Source: Actinomycetes bacterium (lineage in GTDB: Bacteria > Actinomycetota > Actinomycetes > Propionibacteriales > Propionibacteriaceae). Taken from it: a DNA stretch of 55,873 nt. Shown piece after piece: positions 8,565 to 16,870 of this stretch. Numbering within the stretch: position 1 is the first letter of the stretch; each line of letters begins with the position of its first letter. The notes beneath the pieces are model-generated. The model saw only the letters and a program-made list of their open reading frames with translations, was not told the origin of the DNA and made no database searches. Location: NCBI GenBank assembly GCA_023443125.1, contig JAEZVO010000070.1, positions 1 to 55,873 on the forward strand, read 5' to 3'. Position numbers and translations under genes: made by a program.

Positions 8565-9425
8565 TCACGCGAGCGCCTGCAGTGCCTCCAGCGACTTCTT
8601 CGCTTCGACGATGGGGCCACCGTCTGCGGGAGGTTCCTCGTCGAGCATCTTGTCTTGCTCCAGCACGTAGTAGCCGTCGAATCCGGCCTCGTCGAGGAGC
8701 TTCACGATCTGCGCGAAGTCGATGTCGCCCTCACCGATGGGGGTGAATGCGCCGCCCTTGATGGCCTCCGACCAGGTGAGCTCGCCGGGCAGCAGCTTGT
8801 CGACGAGTTCCTTGCGCACATCCTTGGCGTGCACGATGCCGACGCGCTTGGCGTACTTGCGCACCAGCTCGACGACGTCGGCGCCACCGGCGGCGAGGTG
8901 GCCGGTGTCCAGGCACAGACCCACCGACGAGTTGTCGAGCACGCGCTCCACCTCGTCGACGTTTTGCACCATGGTGCCCCAATGCGGGTGGAGCACGGCG
9001 GTGACACCGCGGGCCGCGCAGGCGTCGGCGATCTTGCTCATGTTGGCGAACAGCGTTGCCCAGCCCTGCTCGTCGAGGACGGGGCGGTCATCGTAGCCGT
9101 CGCGGCCGGAGTCGGCCGCCAGCACGAGGAACTCGCCGCCGGCGGCTTCAAAAGCATCGAGCTCGCGTTCGACGGCGGGCAGCGGGTCGACGTCGGGGTC
9201 GTGCATGACGGCGAGGAAGAACGAGCCGACCGGCTTCAGGCCGTAGGGCTTGATGGCCTCGGCGCGGGCAGCAGGGTCGGTGGGCAGCCAGCCTGGCGGG
9301 CCGAACTCAGTGGCGGTGAGGCCGATTTCCTTCATCTCGGTGAGCACGCGCTCGGGCGACATCTGATAGCCCCAGCCGGGGACTTCGCATACGCCCCAGC
9401 TGATCGGTGCGCCAGCAATCTTCAT
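8565..9425 (-). CDS. iolE: Inosose dehydratase-like TIM-barrel protein (IolE family)
   Basis: A 286-residue xylose-isomerase-like TIM-barrel protein (AP endonuclease 2 superfamily). Expected role: dehydration of 2-keto-myo-inositol to the 1,2-dione that IolD opens. Seen features are the opening GAPISWGVCEVPGWGYQM, TEFGPPGWLPTDP, the metal-site candidates in VLHPHWGTMV and LCLDTGHLAAGG, and FTPIGEGDIDF. An AAGGAGTAGATC Shine-Dalgarno precedes the ATG. The family also contains inosose isomerase (IolI) and IolH, so the exact reaction is less certain than the cluster membership. It is divergent from iolG over a shared palindrome. Confidence 0.82.
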   Translation of the reverse strand: MKIAGAPISWGVCEVPGWGYQMSPERVLTEMKEIGLTATEFGPPGWLPTDPAARAEAIKPYGLKPVGSFFLAVMHDPDVDPLPAVERELDAFEAAGGEFLVLAADSGRDGYDDRPVLDEQGWATLFANMSKIADACAARGVTAVLHPHWGTMVQNVDEVERVLDNSSVGLCLDTGHLAAGGADVVELVRKYAKRVGIVHAKDVRKELVDKLLPGELTWSEAIKGGAFTPIGEGDIDFAQIVKLLDEAGFDGYYVLEQDKMLDEEPPADGGPIVEAKKSLEALQALA

Positions 9426-9449
9426 TGATCTACTCCTTGGTTACAGGGT

Positions 9450-9464
9450 GAGAACGTCGTTCTC
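9450..9464. promoter_or_regulatory. 15-bp palindrome between iolE and iolG, probable operator
   Basis: GAGAACG-T-CGTTCTC is a perfect odd palindrome 25 nt upstream of the iolE start codon, in the 152-bp divergent iolE-iolG region. The CG-centred shape resembles LacI/GalR-type operators, yet no LacI gene is in the window. It does not match the palindrome at 1202-1221, so the two halves of the inositol cluster may answer to different regulators. Confidence 0.5.
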
Positions 9465-9577
9465 CATTATGTCCTATCAAATGGTAAGGGATCCCGCGGG
9501 TGCGACGGAAACTGCACGGGTACGCTACATTTGTTCGTACATTGCAATGGCGCGCTGGAGCGCCTGAAGGAGTGAAG

Positions 9578-10561
9578 ATGATTCGTTTCGCAGTGATCGG
9601 AGCTGGGCGCATCGGCCACGTCCACGCCCGTTCCATCGCAGCCCACCCGCAAGCGCAGCTCGCCATGATCTGCGACCCGTTCGAGGACAACGCCAAGTCG
9701 CTCGCCCAGCAATACCAGGTGCCGTATGTGCTGGACCCGGCTGAGGTATTCGCATCCGACGTCGACGCCGTCGTGATCGGATCGCCCACGCCCATGCATG
9801 TCGAGCACATCCTGGCGGCTGTCCGCGCCGGCAAGCGCGTGTTGTGCGAAAAGCCGGTGGCTCTCGACCTCGCGGAGGCGGAGCGCTGCCGCGACGAGCT
9901 CGGCGCCGAGGCTGACCGCGTCATGCTGGGCTTCAACCGTCGCTTCGACCCCACCTTCGCCGACATCCACGCCCGTGTGGCAGCGGGGGAGATCGGTGAG
10001 TTGCAACAGTTCACTGTCATCTCGCGCGACTCCGCAGCTCCACCGGCGCAGTACGTCGCTAGCTCGGGTGGCATTTTCCGCGACATGTCGATCCACGATT
10101 TCGACATGGTGCGCCACTTCCTTGGCGACATCGTCGAGGTATCCGCGTTCGGTAGCAACACCATCCAGGAGATCGCCGACGAAGGCGACTTCGACCAGGC
10201 CGTCATCACTCTACGCGCCGCTGACGGACGCGTCGCCACCATCATCAACTCGCGTACATGCTGCTATGGCTACGACCAGCGCATGGAGGCGTTCGGTGAC
10301 AAGGGCTCCCTCTCCGCTGACAACCTCACCAGCACCCAGGTGCGCAAGGCTGGACCGGAACTCACCGAGGGCCGTGGAGCGATCCTCGACTTCTTCCTCG
10401 ACCGTTACGTCGACGCTTATGCCCTCGAGCTGAGCGCCTTCATCGAGGCGGTCCGGGCCGACGGGCCGGTCTCCCCGAACGTGCATGACGGCGTGCTCGC
10501 CCTGCAGATTGCAGACGCAGCCACCGTCAGCGCTAAGGAGCGCCGCACCGTCACGTTGTAA
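9578..10561 (+). CDS. iolG: myo-Inositol 2-dehydrogenase IolG
   Basis: A 327-residue GFO/IDH/MocA-family NAD-dependent dehydrogenase that oxidises myo-inositol to 2-keto-myo-inositol, the first step of the pathway. The Rossmann motif GAGRIGHVHA lies at residues 8-17. The catalytic-lysine motif CEKPVALD and the MSIHDFDMVRHF helix with its conserved Asp/His are intact. ATG 9578 is chosen because GAAGGAG lies 7 nt upstream and it begins directly with the Rossmann strand. An earlier in-frame ATG (9500) adds a non-homologous tail. Some relatives use other cyclitols or sugars. Confidence 0.9.
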   Translation: MIRFAVIGAGRIGHVHARSIAAHPQAQLAMICDPFEDNAKSLAQQYQVPYVLDPAEVFASDVDAVVIGSPTPMHVEHILAAVRAGKRVLCEKPVALDLAEAERCRDELGAEADRVMLGFNRRFDPTFADIHARVAAGEIGELQQFTVISRDSAAPPAQYVASSGGIFRDMSIHDFDMVRHFLGDIVEVSAFGSNTIQEIADEGDFDQAVITLRAADGRVATIINSRTCCYGYDQRMEAFGDKGSLSADNLTSTQVRKAGPELTEGRGAILDFFLDRYVDAYALELSAFIEAVRADGPVSPNVHDGVLALQIADAATVSAKERRTVTL

Positions 10562-10644
10562 CTCAGCGACGGTGTGCGAGCGGCGTCGAGCATGTGCCGG
10601 CGCCGCTTCGCGTTGCAGGGGCTGACGTCGCCCGCTTTGGCGGG

Positions 10645-11415
10645 TTATGCCACCAGGAGGTACGCCGCCGACGCGACCGTCAGCACTGTTACCACCGCGT
10701 CGAAGAGTTGCTTGTGCATGCGTTTGGCCAACCAGCGCCCCACGAATGCTGAAGCTATTACGACGGGGGCCAGCGCCGTGTCGATCCACAGCGTGGACGG
10801 CTTGATGATGCCGAGCCCGATGGAGAAGGGCAGCTTCAGTACGTTCACGATGCCGAAGAACCACGCTGTTGTACCCAGGAAGCTCATCACGGAAAACTTC
10901 GAGGCCAGGAAGTACATGGTGGTGACCGGGCCGCCAGCATTGGCGGCCATGGTGGTGAAGCCGGCGAGGGTGCCGTAGACAGCGCGGCCCAGACGCCCCT
11001 GAATCTCGGGTGGTCTGGGGAGGCGCATGAGCGCCATCGTCGCCGCAATCAGGACGAGGAGCAGCGCACCAATGAAGCGTTTGGTGAACTGGTCCGACGC
11101 GAAGTGCAGAAATGTGGCGCCGAGAACGACGCCGGCGAGTACGCCGGGGACGAGGCGTTTGAGTGCGGCCCAGTCGGCCTCGCGGTGGTACATGGAGATT
11201 GCCATCACGTCGCCCACCAGCAGGAGTATCAGCATGGTGCCGGTGGACTCTTTCGCCGGCAGCGCGGTGGCGAACAGGGCGACGGCCAACGTCGCGGCCC
11301 CGGGGAGAGCCGATTTTGAGATGCCGATGGCGATCGCTGCGACGACGAGCAGTGCCCACATGGGTGGGGGGATGGAGGTGAGCTCAGAGAATCCAGAAAA
11401 GAGCAATGTCACCAC
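10645..11415 (-). CDS. TauE/SafE-family membrane permease
   Basis: A 256-residue, strongly hydrophobic protein with about eight predicted membrane segments and the TauE/SafE (DUF81) pattern: an early KSALPGAATL loop and a mid-protein TLAGFTTMAANAGGP motif. Members export sulfite, sulfonates or other small anions. The substrate here is unknown. The GTG start is preceded by TAGACT (11422-11427) with a 6-nt gap, so the mRNA is probably leaderless. It is convergent with iolG. A small hairpin (CCCGC-TTTG-GCGGG) follows near 10630-10645. Confidence 0.88.
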   Translation of the reverse strand: MVTLLFSGFSELTSIPPPMWALLVVAAIAIGISKSALPGAATLAVALFATALPAKESTGTMLILLLVGDVMAISMYHREADWAALKRLVPGVLAGVVLGATFLHFASDQFTKRFIGALLLVLIAATMALMRLPRPPEIQGRLGRAVYGTLAGFTTMAANAGGPVTTMYFLASKFSVMSFLGTTAWFFGIVNVLKLPFSIGLGIIKPSTLWIDTALAPVVIASAFVGRWLAKRMHKQLFDAVVTVLTVASAAYLLVA

Positions 11416-11465
11416 GGGGGCAGTCTAGGGGAGAGAGATGGGGGGACGTAGATACACTCGGCCAG

Positions 11466-12215
11466 GTGGATTGGTCTGTGTGGGAGTGGGTGCGGTTTGC
11501 CGTTGGCCTGTCGGTGATGGTGGGTGCGGTGATCGTCATCTTGCGATCCCACGGCGTCAAGATGGGGTGGGCTCCCGCGGTGGCGATCATCCGCGCGTGC
11601 CTGCAATTGGCGCTCATTTCCGTGCTGCTGGGTGCGGTGTTGCGGTGGCCGTGGTTGGTGCTGGCGTTCATCCTGCTCATGCTGACCACGGCGTCGCTGA
11701 CCGGAGCCAAGCGGGCGGCGGAGTTGCCGGCCGGAAGACGGAACGCGGCGGTGGCGGTCGTCGCGGGCGGTGTGGTAGCGACGGGGTCAGCGCTGGCTCT
11801 GGGGTTGATCGGCCTGGATGTGCAGCAGATCATCGCGGTGGCCGGCATCTCTATCGGCAACGCCATGGCTTCGTCGACGCTCACCGCGCGCAACTATCTT
11901 GCGGCCTTGCGGGCTGGGGTTGGTGAAGTGGAGGGCTGGCTGGCGCTCGGGGCGACCCCGCCGCAGTCGACGTTGAGGCTGCGGCGAAACGCGGTGCGCG
12001 AAGCCCTCATTCCCACCATCGATCAGACCCGCAACACCGGGCTTGTCACGCTGCCAGGCGCGTTCGTCGGTGCCCTGTTCGCGGGGTTGAGTCCGGTGGC
12101 GGCGGGCGTGTTCCAGGTGGTGGTGTTGGCCGCGGTGCTGCTGGCTAAAGCCGTGACTGCGACGGTGTTCTCCACCCTCGCTGGGCGGGCGCGCCAGCTG
12201 GTACCGAGCTCCTGA
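11466..12215 (+). CDS. fetB: FetB-like (UPF0014) ABC permease
   Basis: About 249 residues with seven or so membrane segments, of the UPF0014/FetB family. E. coli FetB is the permease of the FetAB iron exporter. The family core GISIGNAMASSTLTARNYL and the later TLPGAFVGALFAGLSPV are clear. GTG 11466 is preferred because a TACACT -10 box (11453-11458) ends 7 nt upstream, pointing to a leaderless transcript. An in-frame ATG at 11406 would overlap the divergent permease gene. The partner ATPase FetA is not in the window, so the exporter would need an ATPase from elsewhere. Confidence 0.85.
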   Translation: MDWSVWEWVRFAVGLSVMVGAVIVILRSHGVKMGWAPAVAIIRACLQLALISVLLGAVLRWPWLVLAFILLMLTTASLTGAKRAAELPAGRRNAAVAVVAGGVVATGSALALGLIGLDVQQIIAVAGISIGNAMASSTLTARNYLAALRAGVGEVEGWLALGATPPQSTLRLRRNAVREALIPTIDQTRNTGLVTLPGAFVGALFAGLSPVAAGVFQVVVLAAVLLAKAVTATVFSTLAGRARQLVPSS

Positions 12216-12244
12216 GGGTTGCGGGGCTGTGGCTCGGATGGAAC

Positions 12245-12323
12245 CTAACCCGATATCCACACGCGTTTTGTGAAACAGCCGGTTTTGGCCCGATTTGGCA
12301 AACGCGTGTGGATATTGGGTTAG
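12245..12323. repeat. Palindromic element, family A copy 1
   Basis: Two 24-nt arms (12245-12268 and 12300-12323; left arm begins CTAACCCGATATCCACACG) are complementary apart from one G-T pair. They enclose a 31-nt loop with GGCCCGATTTGG (12287-12298). The element lies between the convergent fetB-like and vapC genes. Copies 2 and 3 are at 13131-13208 and 28286-28364. Confidence 0.9.
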
Positions 12324-12343
12324 CTGTCGGCGCTAACGCTCGG

Positions 12344-12775
12344 CTATGCGTGTTCCGGAACGAGCACGCGAACTCCGAAGCGAGCGAAGTCGCGATCAAA
12401 GGTGACCATCGTCGCATCGAGTTCCAGCGCCAGGGCGGCCAGGTGAGCATCGTTGGTGAGATTGCCGGCCGTGCCGGATTCCACCAGAAGCCCCGCGAGG
12501 AGGGCAGCGTGCCGGGGCGACGGCTCAGGCGTTACCACTCGCGGGTGATTGAGCCATGCATGTACCACCGACATCGCTTCCTCGGGCGAGAGTGGGTGCT
12601 CCAGAATGTGCGGGTGGGTGCTGATGCGGATGAATCCGAGCAGAGACACCCACGGCAAACCGACTACGTCTGTGCCCGATTGCAGCTCATGCAAGAGCCA
12701 GGTGCGGCTGGCATCGTGATGATGGGAGCTGGCGTTGACTGCGTAGAGCAACACATTGGTATCTACGAGCAGCAT
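12344..12775 (-). CDS. vapC: VapC-type PIN-domain toxin
   Basis: A 143-residue PIN-domain ribonuclease. Acidic metal-binding residues are visible: Asp5 in LLVDTNVLLYA, Asp109 in LTNDAHLAA and Asp127/Asp129 in TFDRDF. The TA-system VapC subgroup recognises a specific tRNA or rRNA site, and the target cannot be read from sequence. Its ATG overlaps the antitoxin stop (TGATG), so the pair is translationally coupled. Confidence 0.92.
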   Translation of the reverse strand: MLLVDTNVLLYAVNASSHHHDASRTWLLHELQSGTDVVGLPWVSLLGFIRISTHPHILEHPLSPEEAMSVVHAWLNHPRVVTPEPSPRHAALLAGLLVESGTAGNLTNDAHLAALALELDATMVTFDRDFARFGVRVLVPEHA

Positions 12776-13026
12776 CAGCGGCCTTGGGCGAGCTTGAATG
12801 CGAGGGCTTCGTCTTCCAGGTCGGCAGCGAGCCTGGTGGCATGGGTGAGATCTGCGTTAGCTGATCCCATGTCGAAGCTGGGGAATGTGAATTCGACGTC
12901 GTGGTGTGATCCGAGGCCTCGACGTAGGGCGTCGTTTACCACCCTTTTCAACGACGTCTGGCGCTTGGCCATCTCCTGCTCCAGCAGCTTGGCTACGTCA
13001 GGGTCGAGGGTGAGCGTCGTTCGCAT
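12775..13026 (-). CDS. vapB: VapB-type ribbon-helix-helix antitoxin
   Basis: An 83-residue antitoxin. The N-terminus (MRTTLTLDPDVAKLLEQEM, then LKRVVNDALRRGL) is a ribbon-helix-helix DNA-binding domain that should autorepress the operon. The C-terminal tail would wrap VapC. A TATGAT -10 box (13033-13038) ends 6 nt before the ATG, so the transcript is probably leaderless. That would make toxin and antitoxin levels depend on one short mRNA. Confidence 0.9.
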   Translation of the reverse strand: MRTTLTLDPDVAKLLEQEMAKRQTSLKRVVNDALRRGLGSHHDVEFTFPSFDMGSANADLTHATRLAADLEDEALAFKLAQGR

Positions 13027-13130
13027 GGGGACATCATAGCATCACGGGATTTGATGCCTTGATGCTAGATGTGAACCGCTAGGACGGTCAGTCGATCGTG
13101 CACACCAAGCCCTCACCTGATTGGGTTAGC

Positions 13131-13208
13131 CAACCCGATAGTCGCACGCGTTTCGTGAAACAGCCCATTTCGGCCGGATGCGGCAAACGCGTGTGAGTAT
13201 TGGGTTAG
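13131..13208. repeat. Palindromic element, family A copy 2
   Basis: A related but more diverged copy of the element at 12245. Arms at 13131-13153 and 13185-13208 are still largely complementary and enclose a 31-nt loop. That loop shares GTGAAACAGCC and GGCC-GAT-GGC positions with copy 1. It lies between vapB and tRNA-Ala. Confidence 0.85.
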
Positions 13209-13305
13209 TGGTGCAGTCGGCCACCGTGCAGTGAAGGGGAGGGTTTGGCGCTGGCGATCAGGTGGCGCAGGCGAAGGGCCTTGTCAGAGCGCATTTAAGA
13301 TCAAT

Positions 13306-13381
13306 TGGTGGAGCTAAGGGGATTCGAACCCCTGACCTTCTCATTGCGAACGAGACGCGCTACCAACTGCGCCATAGCCCC
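13306..13381 (-). tRNA. tRNA-Ala (CGC anticodon)
   Basis: A full cloverleaf on the minus strand: acceptor GGGGCTA/TAGCTCC, D-arm GCGC, anticodon stem TCTCG/TGAGA with loop TTCGCAA (anticodon CGC), T-arm AGGGG-TTCGAAT-CCCCT, discriminator A, and an encoded CCA (13306-13308). It reads GCG alanine codons. Confidence 0.95.
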
Positions 13382-13393
13382 AGGCGAAGAGCT

Positions 13394-13423
13394 AATTTAC
13401 CACGCGCTCACGCGGCGAACCAA
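13394..13423 (-). promoter_or_regulatory. Promoter of tRNA-Ala
   Basis: On the minus strand TTGGTT (13418-13423), an 18-nt spacer and TAAATT (13394-13399) lie 12 nt before the tRNA 5' end. Confidence 0.5.
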
Positions 13424-13433
13424 CCGGGGTGGG

Positions 13434-14843
13434 TCAGCACTCGATGACGTTGACGGCCAGGCCGCCTTCAGAGGTTTCCTTGTACTTGCTGAGCATGTCC
13501 CGGCCCGTGTCGCGCATCGTTTTGATGGCGGTGTCGAGTGGAACCTGGTGGCGGCCGTCGCTCCACATCGCCATGCGCGCGGCGTTGATGGCCTTCACCG
13601 CGGCGATCGCGTTGCGCTCGATGCAGGGGATCTGCACCAGGCCCGCCACCGGGTCGCAGGTCAGCCCCAGCGAGTGTTCCATCGCGATCTCGGCGGCATT
13701 CTCGACCTGCAGCGGGGAGCCACCCAGTGCCTCGGCGAGGCCAGCGGCTGCCATGGCTGACGCCGACCCAACCTCGCCCTGACAACCCACTTCAGCGCCA
13801 GCGATCGAGGCGTTCGCCTTGATGATGGAGCCGACGGTGGCAGCGGCCAGCAGGAAACGCCGGATGCCGTCGCGGTCAGCGCCCGGAATGAATCGCTCGT
13901 AGTATCGCAAGACGGCGGGGATCACCCCGGCGGCGCCGTTCGTCGGGGCAGTCACAACCCGCTGCCCCGCAGCGTTCTGCTCGTTCACCGCCAGAGCGTA
14001 GAGATTCACCCAGTCGATGCCCGCCATCGGATCATTCGACGACTGCCAGCTGGGCCCGCGTTCCCCGTCGCGGCTCATCAGCTGCTCCTTCAGGCGTCGC
14101 GCCCGACGGGGCACGTTCAGCCCACCGGGGAGGGTGCCCGTCGCGGACATACCGGCTTCGATGCATTCGTTCATTGTGCGGTGGATGAGGTCGAGGTACG
14201 CGTCGAGCTCGGCGCCGTCGCCATTATTGGCGCGGGCCACGTCGGAAATCGAGAGCCCCTCGGCCTCACACAGGCGCAGCAGCGTGCCAGCGTTGCTGTA
14301 CTGGAACGGCTCAGGAATCGCGTCGGCGGGTTGCGCGTCGAGGCTCACGACGTGGCCGTCGTCGACCTGCTCACTCACGAACCCGCCCCCGGTGGAGAAG
14401 TAGGTGCCGTGGGCGAGCTCGTCGCCGGCGGCGTCGTAGGCGTTGAAGACGAGGCCGTTGACGTGGAAGGGGAGGATGGTGCGGGGCTCGAAGATGATGT
14501 CGCGATCAAAATCGAGCGGTACCTCGGCGCCGCAGATGTTGATATGACCACGCTCTTCGACCAGGCGCAGGCAGTCGGCGACGATGTCCGCAGGCACGGT
14601 TTGTGGGTCGTAGCCCTGCAGGCCGAGCAGCACGGCACGGTCGGTCATGTGGCCGCGGCCGGTGGATCCGAGGCTGCCGCACAAGCGAGCCGTGACCCGC
14701 GCCAGCGGTAGGCCGTTGAGGCGCTCGGCAAACAACGCGGCGGCGCGCATGGGCCCGACGGTGTGCGACGACGACGGCCCGATGCCGACTTTGAACATGT
14801 CCATCACACGCGTGGCGGACGACAACTGAACGGCGGTGGTCAC
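13434..14843 (-). CDS. sdaA: L-serine ammonia-lyase, single-chain Fe-S type
   Basis: A 469-residue L-serine dehydratase that converts L-serine to pyruvate and ammonia using a [4Fe-4S] cluster. The N-terminal beta-domain motif FKVGIGPSSSHTVGPMRAA and the alpha-domain motifs AEVGCQGEVGSASAMAAAGL, MEHSLGLTCDPVAGLVQIPC and the terminal GGLAVNVIEC give the cluster-binding cysteines. The final Cys is the known C-terminal tail residue. GTG 14843 is chosen because TACAGT (14850-14855) ends 6 nt upstream, a leaderless arrangement. A GTG at 14870 is less likely. Confidence 0.95.
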   Translation of the reverse strand: MTTAVQLSSATRVMDMFKVGIGPSSSHTVGPMRAAALFAERLNGLPLARVTARLCGSLGSTGRGHMTDRAVLLGLQGYDPQTVPADIVADCLRLVEERGHINICGAEVPLDFDRDIIFEPRTILPFHVNGLVFNAYDAAGDELAHGTYFSTGGGFVSEQVDDGHVVSLDAQPADAIPEPFQYSNAGTLLRLCEAEGLSISDVARANNGDGAELDAYLDLIHRTMNECIEAGMSATGTLPGGLNVPRRARRLKEQLMSRDGERGPSWQSSNDPMAGIDWVNLYALAVNEQNAAGQRVVTAPTNGAAGVIPAVLRYYERFIPGADRDGIRRFLLAAATVGSIIKANASIAGAEVGCQGEVGSASAMAAAGLAEALGGSPLQVENAAEIAMEHSLGLTCDPVAGLVQIPCIERNAIAAVKAINAARMAMWSDGRHQVPLDTAIKTMRDTGRDMLSKYKETSEGGLAVNVIEC

Positions 14844-14891
14844 ACGGCTACTGTACCGGCCTAGGTCCACATTGTGGGCGGGATTTGCGGG

Positions 14892-15389
14892 CTACCGCGG
14901 ATCCTCCGGGGGCAGCGGCAGGCGTGCAGGCACCGAGTGGAACGCCCGAAGGTGGTATGACAAGGACTCCTCCTTGTACGAGTGCGCTTCCGCGGCAGTG
15001 CCGAGCACGACGGTGTGGTCGCCGCCCGGAAGAAACTGGACGCCGTCGCACCGCACGAACGCCGCGATGCCCGCGAGGCGGGGCACCCCGTCGGCGAGCT
15101 CCCACTCGACGCCCTCGAATCGGTCGCAGAGCGAGGCGAACCGGGCTCCGAGGTCGGCCTGGTCGCCCGCCAGAATGTTGAGCCCGAGGTGGCCGGCAGC
15201 GGCGACGTGGTCGCGCATTGCACCCCGGTTATCGAGCGCGACGATGACCATCGGCGGAGTCAACGACAACGACGCGAACGCGGACACCGTCGTGCCTTGT
15301 GGGACTCCGTCGACCAGCGCCGTCACTACTGCGACGGGTGCGGGCACGCGCGACATGGCGTCGCGAAAATCCTGCTCGAGCGCAGACAA
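14892..15389 (-). CDS. Flavin reductase-like FMN-binding protein
   Basis: A 165-residue protein of the flavin reductase/HpaC-like split-barrel family (VPAPVAVVTALVDGVPQGTTVSAF, SLTPPMVIVALDNRG, LGLNILAGDQADLGARFA). Such proteins supply reduced FMN/FAD to two-component monooxygenases or act as oxidoreductases themselves. The start is the TTG at 15389, marked by a strong GAGGAGGATC site. The same frame stays open much further upstream but over the opposite-strand oxidoreductase gene. No monooxygenase partner is adjacent. The neighbouring FAD oxidoreductase is divergent, 55 bp away. Confidence 0.85.
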   Translation of the reverse strand: MSALEQDFRDAMSRVPAPVAVVTALVDGVPQGTTVSAFASLSLTPPMVIVALDNRGAMRDHVAAAGHLGLNILAGDQADLGARFASLCDRFEGVEWELADGVPRLAGIAAFVRCDGVQFLPGGDHTVVLGTAAEAHSYKEESLSYHLRAFHSVPARLPLPPEDPR

Positions 15390-15444
15390 TGATCCTCCTC
15401 GGTAGACGCCGGGAATCCTAGCGCCTGCGAGTAAGGTGGGGGTC

Positions 15445-16521
15445 ATGATCCATGACGTTGTGGTACTTGGAGCGACGGTGGCCGGCCTCACCGCCGCCCG
15501 AACACTCGCGCGCGAGGGGTTCAACGTCGTGGTACTCGATCCGAACATGGAGCACCGTAGCGCCGCCATTGGGCACGGCGTGGCCGCCGCTGGCCACGCG
15601 TCCACCGTCGCCGATATGCGCAGCGAGTATGGCGACGACGTCACCATCGAGCACATCGCCCGCAACGTCCACGGCACTGGGTTCATCCGGCAGGTTATCG
15701 CTGAGGCCGGCGTCGAGGGGCGGGCGCTGGGATTCGTCGACCGTTCCCTGGGTGACGCGGCGTTCATGGAATTACAGCAGCTCGCCCAGCTCTTCGTGCG
15801 CGCCGGGGCGGAGGTCGACGTCGCCGAGCGGGCGCTCACGTCGCCTGCGCTCGTGGTGGATCCGCTCGAGTACGCGACGGCGTTGCATCAGCAGTGCCTG
15901 GATGCCGGTGCGCAGATGCTGTACGGCGTCACCACCACGCATATCCGTCGCTCCGAGGGCGTGACCGGCGTCGCGTACCGCAACAACCTCGCCTGGGCGC
16001 GCGAGCCTGGGGCCCTGAAAGCCATCGCGTGCGTGGACACCCTCGGCATCTCCCCATGGGGGCGTGTGGCGCGCGTGAACCCAGCCCAATGGATTCCGAC
16101 GGTGACCGCGCGGCTGGCGGAGCCCGTCGGCTGGGTGGAGCTGCGCGCCGATGGGCCAGCGTGGCTGATCCGCCCCGACGAGGACACCCAGCTCGTGGTA
16201 GGTCGGAAGTCGACGCCCAGTGGGATCGACGCCGCCAGGGCCCAGCTGGAGGACGACCTCGCTCGCCAGGGCGCGGAAATCGTGGCCAGCGGCCAGCTCG
16301 CGATCGACCCCTCCGACCACGGCCGCCCCGTCGTCGGGGCCTCCGCGATTCCAGGGGGATATTACGCGCGCGGTAACGGACGCGGAGAACTGATGAACGG
16401 CACGGCCTCTGGGCTGTGGCTTGCGGAAACGCTGATCGGTGTGCGACGCGACGGGCGCGCGCTCCCGCTGACCCGCCGCGTGCGCGCGGGTGTGAAGAGC
16501 TGGGTGCTCAATCGTCGGTGA
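15445..16521 (+). CDS. FAD-dependent oxidoreductase (DAO-like)
   Basis: A 358-residue protein. The N-terminus VVVLGATVAGLTAARTLAREGFNVVVLD is a dinucleotide-binding Rossmann fold with G-x-T-x-x-G instead of the classic G-x-G-x-x-G, and the acidic ribose-binding residue follows. Later segments (ARVNPAQWIPTVTARL, GRPVVGASAIPGGYYARGNGRGELMNGTASGLWLAE) match the C-terminal FAD contact region of D-amino-acid-oxidase-like enzymes. The substrate is unknown. TAAGGT (15432-15437) ends 7 nt before the ATG, suggesting leaderless transcription. Confidence 0.75.
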   Translation: MIHDVVVLGATVAGLTAARTLAREGFNVVVLDPNMEHRSAAIGHGVAAAGHASTVADMRSEYGDDVTIEHIARNVHGTGFIRQVIAEAGVEGRALGFVDRSLGDAAFMELQQLAQLFVRAGAEVDVAERALTSPALVVDPLEYATALHQQCLDAGAQMLYGVTTTHIRRSEGVTGVAYRNNLAWAREPGALKAIACVDTLGISPWGRVARVNPAQWIPTVTARLAEPVGWVELRADGPAWLIRPDEDTQLVVGRKSTPSGIDAARAQLEDDLARQGAEIVASGQLAIDPSDHGRPVVGASAIPGGYYARGNGRGELMNGTASGLWLAETLIGVRRDGRALPLTRRVRAGVKSWVLNRR

Positions 16522-16577
16522 ACCAGGCTCGACGCGATTGAGCCTCGGGCGCAGCCCGCGTGTCGACATCATCTCGG

Positions 16578-16652
16578 GTGTGGTTTCGATACGCGCCCTT
16601 CGGGCGCTACTCAACCACCGGAAGGCGCACAGCGGCTACTCAACCACCGGGG
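16578..16652. repeat. 75-bp direct repeat, copy 1
   Basis: The unit runs from GTGTGGTTTCGATACGC to CTACTCAACCACCGGGG and recurs at 16871-16945 with one difference (G/A). It contains two CTACTCAACCACCGG boxes. Similar TACTCAACCACCGG/GAGTAGCGGCGAAGCCGC intergenic sequences occur widely in Actinobacteria. I see no open frame in 16522-16948. Confidence 0.9.
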
Positions 16653-16719
16653 TCAGGGCAGCCCGCTCCCCGGTCATCGAGTAGCGGCGAAGCCGCGTAT
16701 CGAGATGCGCCGACTGAAA

Positions 16720-16799
16720 AACTTCAAAATCCGTACGCAGATGAGATGAAGGGCCCGATTTTGGGGTGTTTGGTCAAACTGCGTACGGATTTTGAAGTT
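16720..16799. repeat. Palindromic element, family C
   Basis: Perfect 21-nt arms (16720-16740, 16779-16799; left arm begins AACTTCAAAATCCGTACGCA) enclose a 38-nt loop that contains GGCCCGATTTTGGGG (16752-16766). That core is shared with families A and D although the arms are unrelated. It lies between the two 75-bp direct repeats, in the space between the convergent oxidoreductase and mannosyltransferase genes. Confidence 0.9.
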
Positions 16800-16870
16800 C
16801 GACGACGGTTTAAAACCCATGGAAGGATCAATACGCCGCATACAGCGGCTACTCAGCCACCGGAGCGAGC

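Noticed and set aside
13027..13130. A gene in the gap between vapB and the family A repeat
   Set aside because: No open frame of useful length with a start site. The -10 box of vapB is the only signal seen.
12245..13208. Repeats near vapBC as a CRISPR array
   Set aside because: Only two palindromic copies, about 900 bp apart, with no regular spacers and no cas genes.
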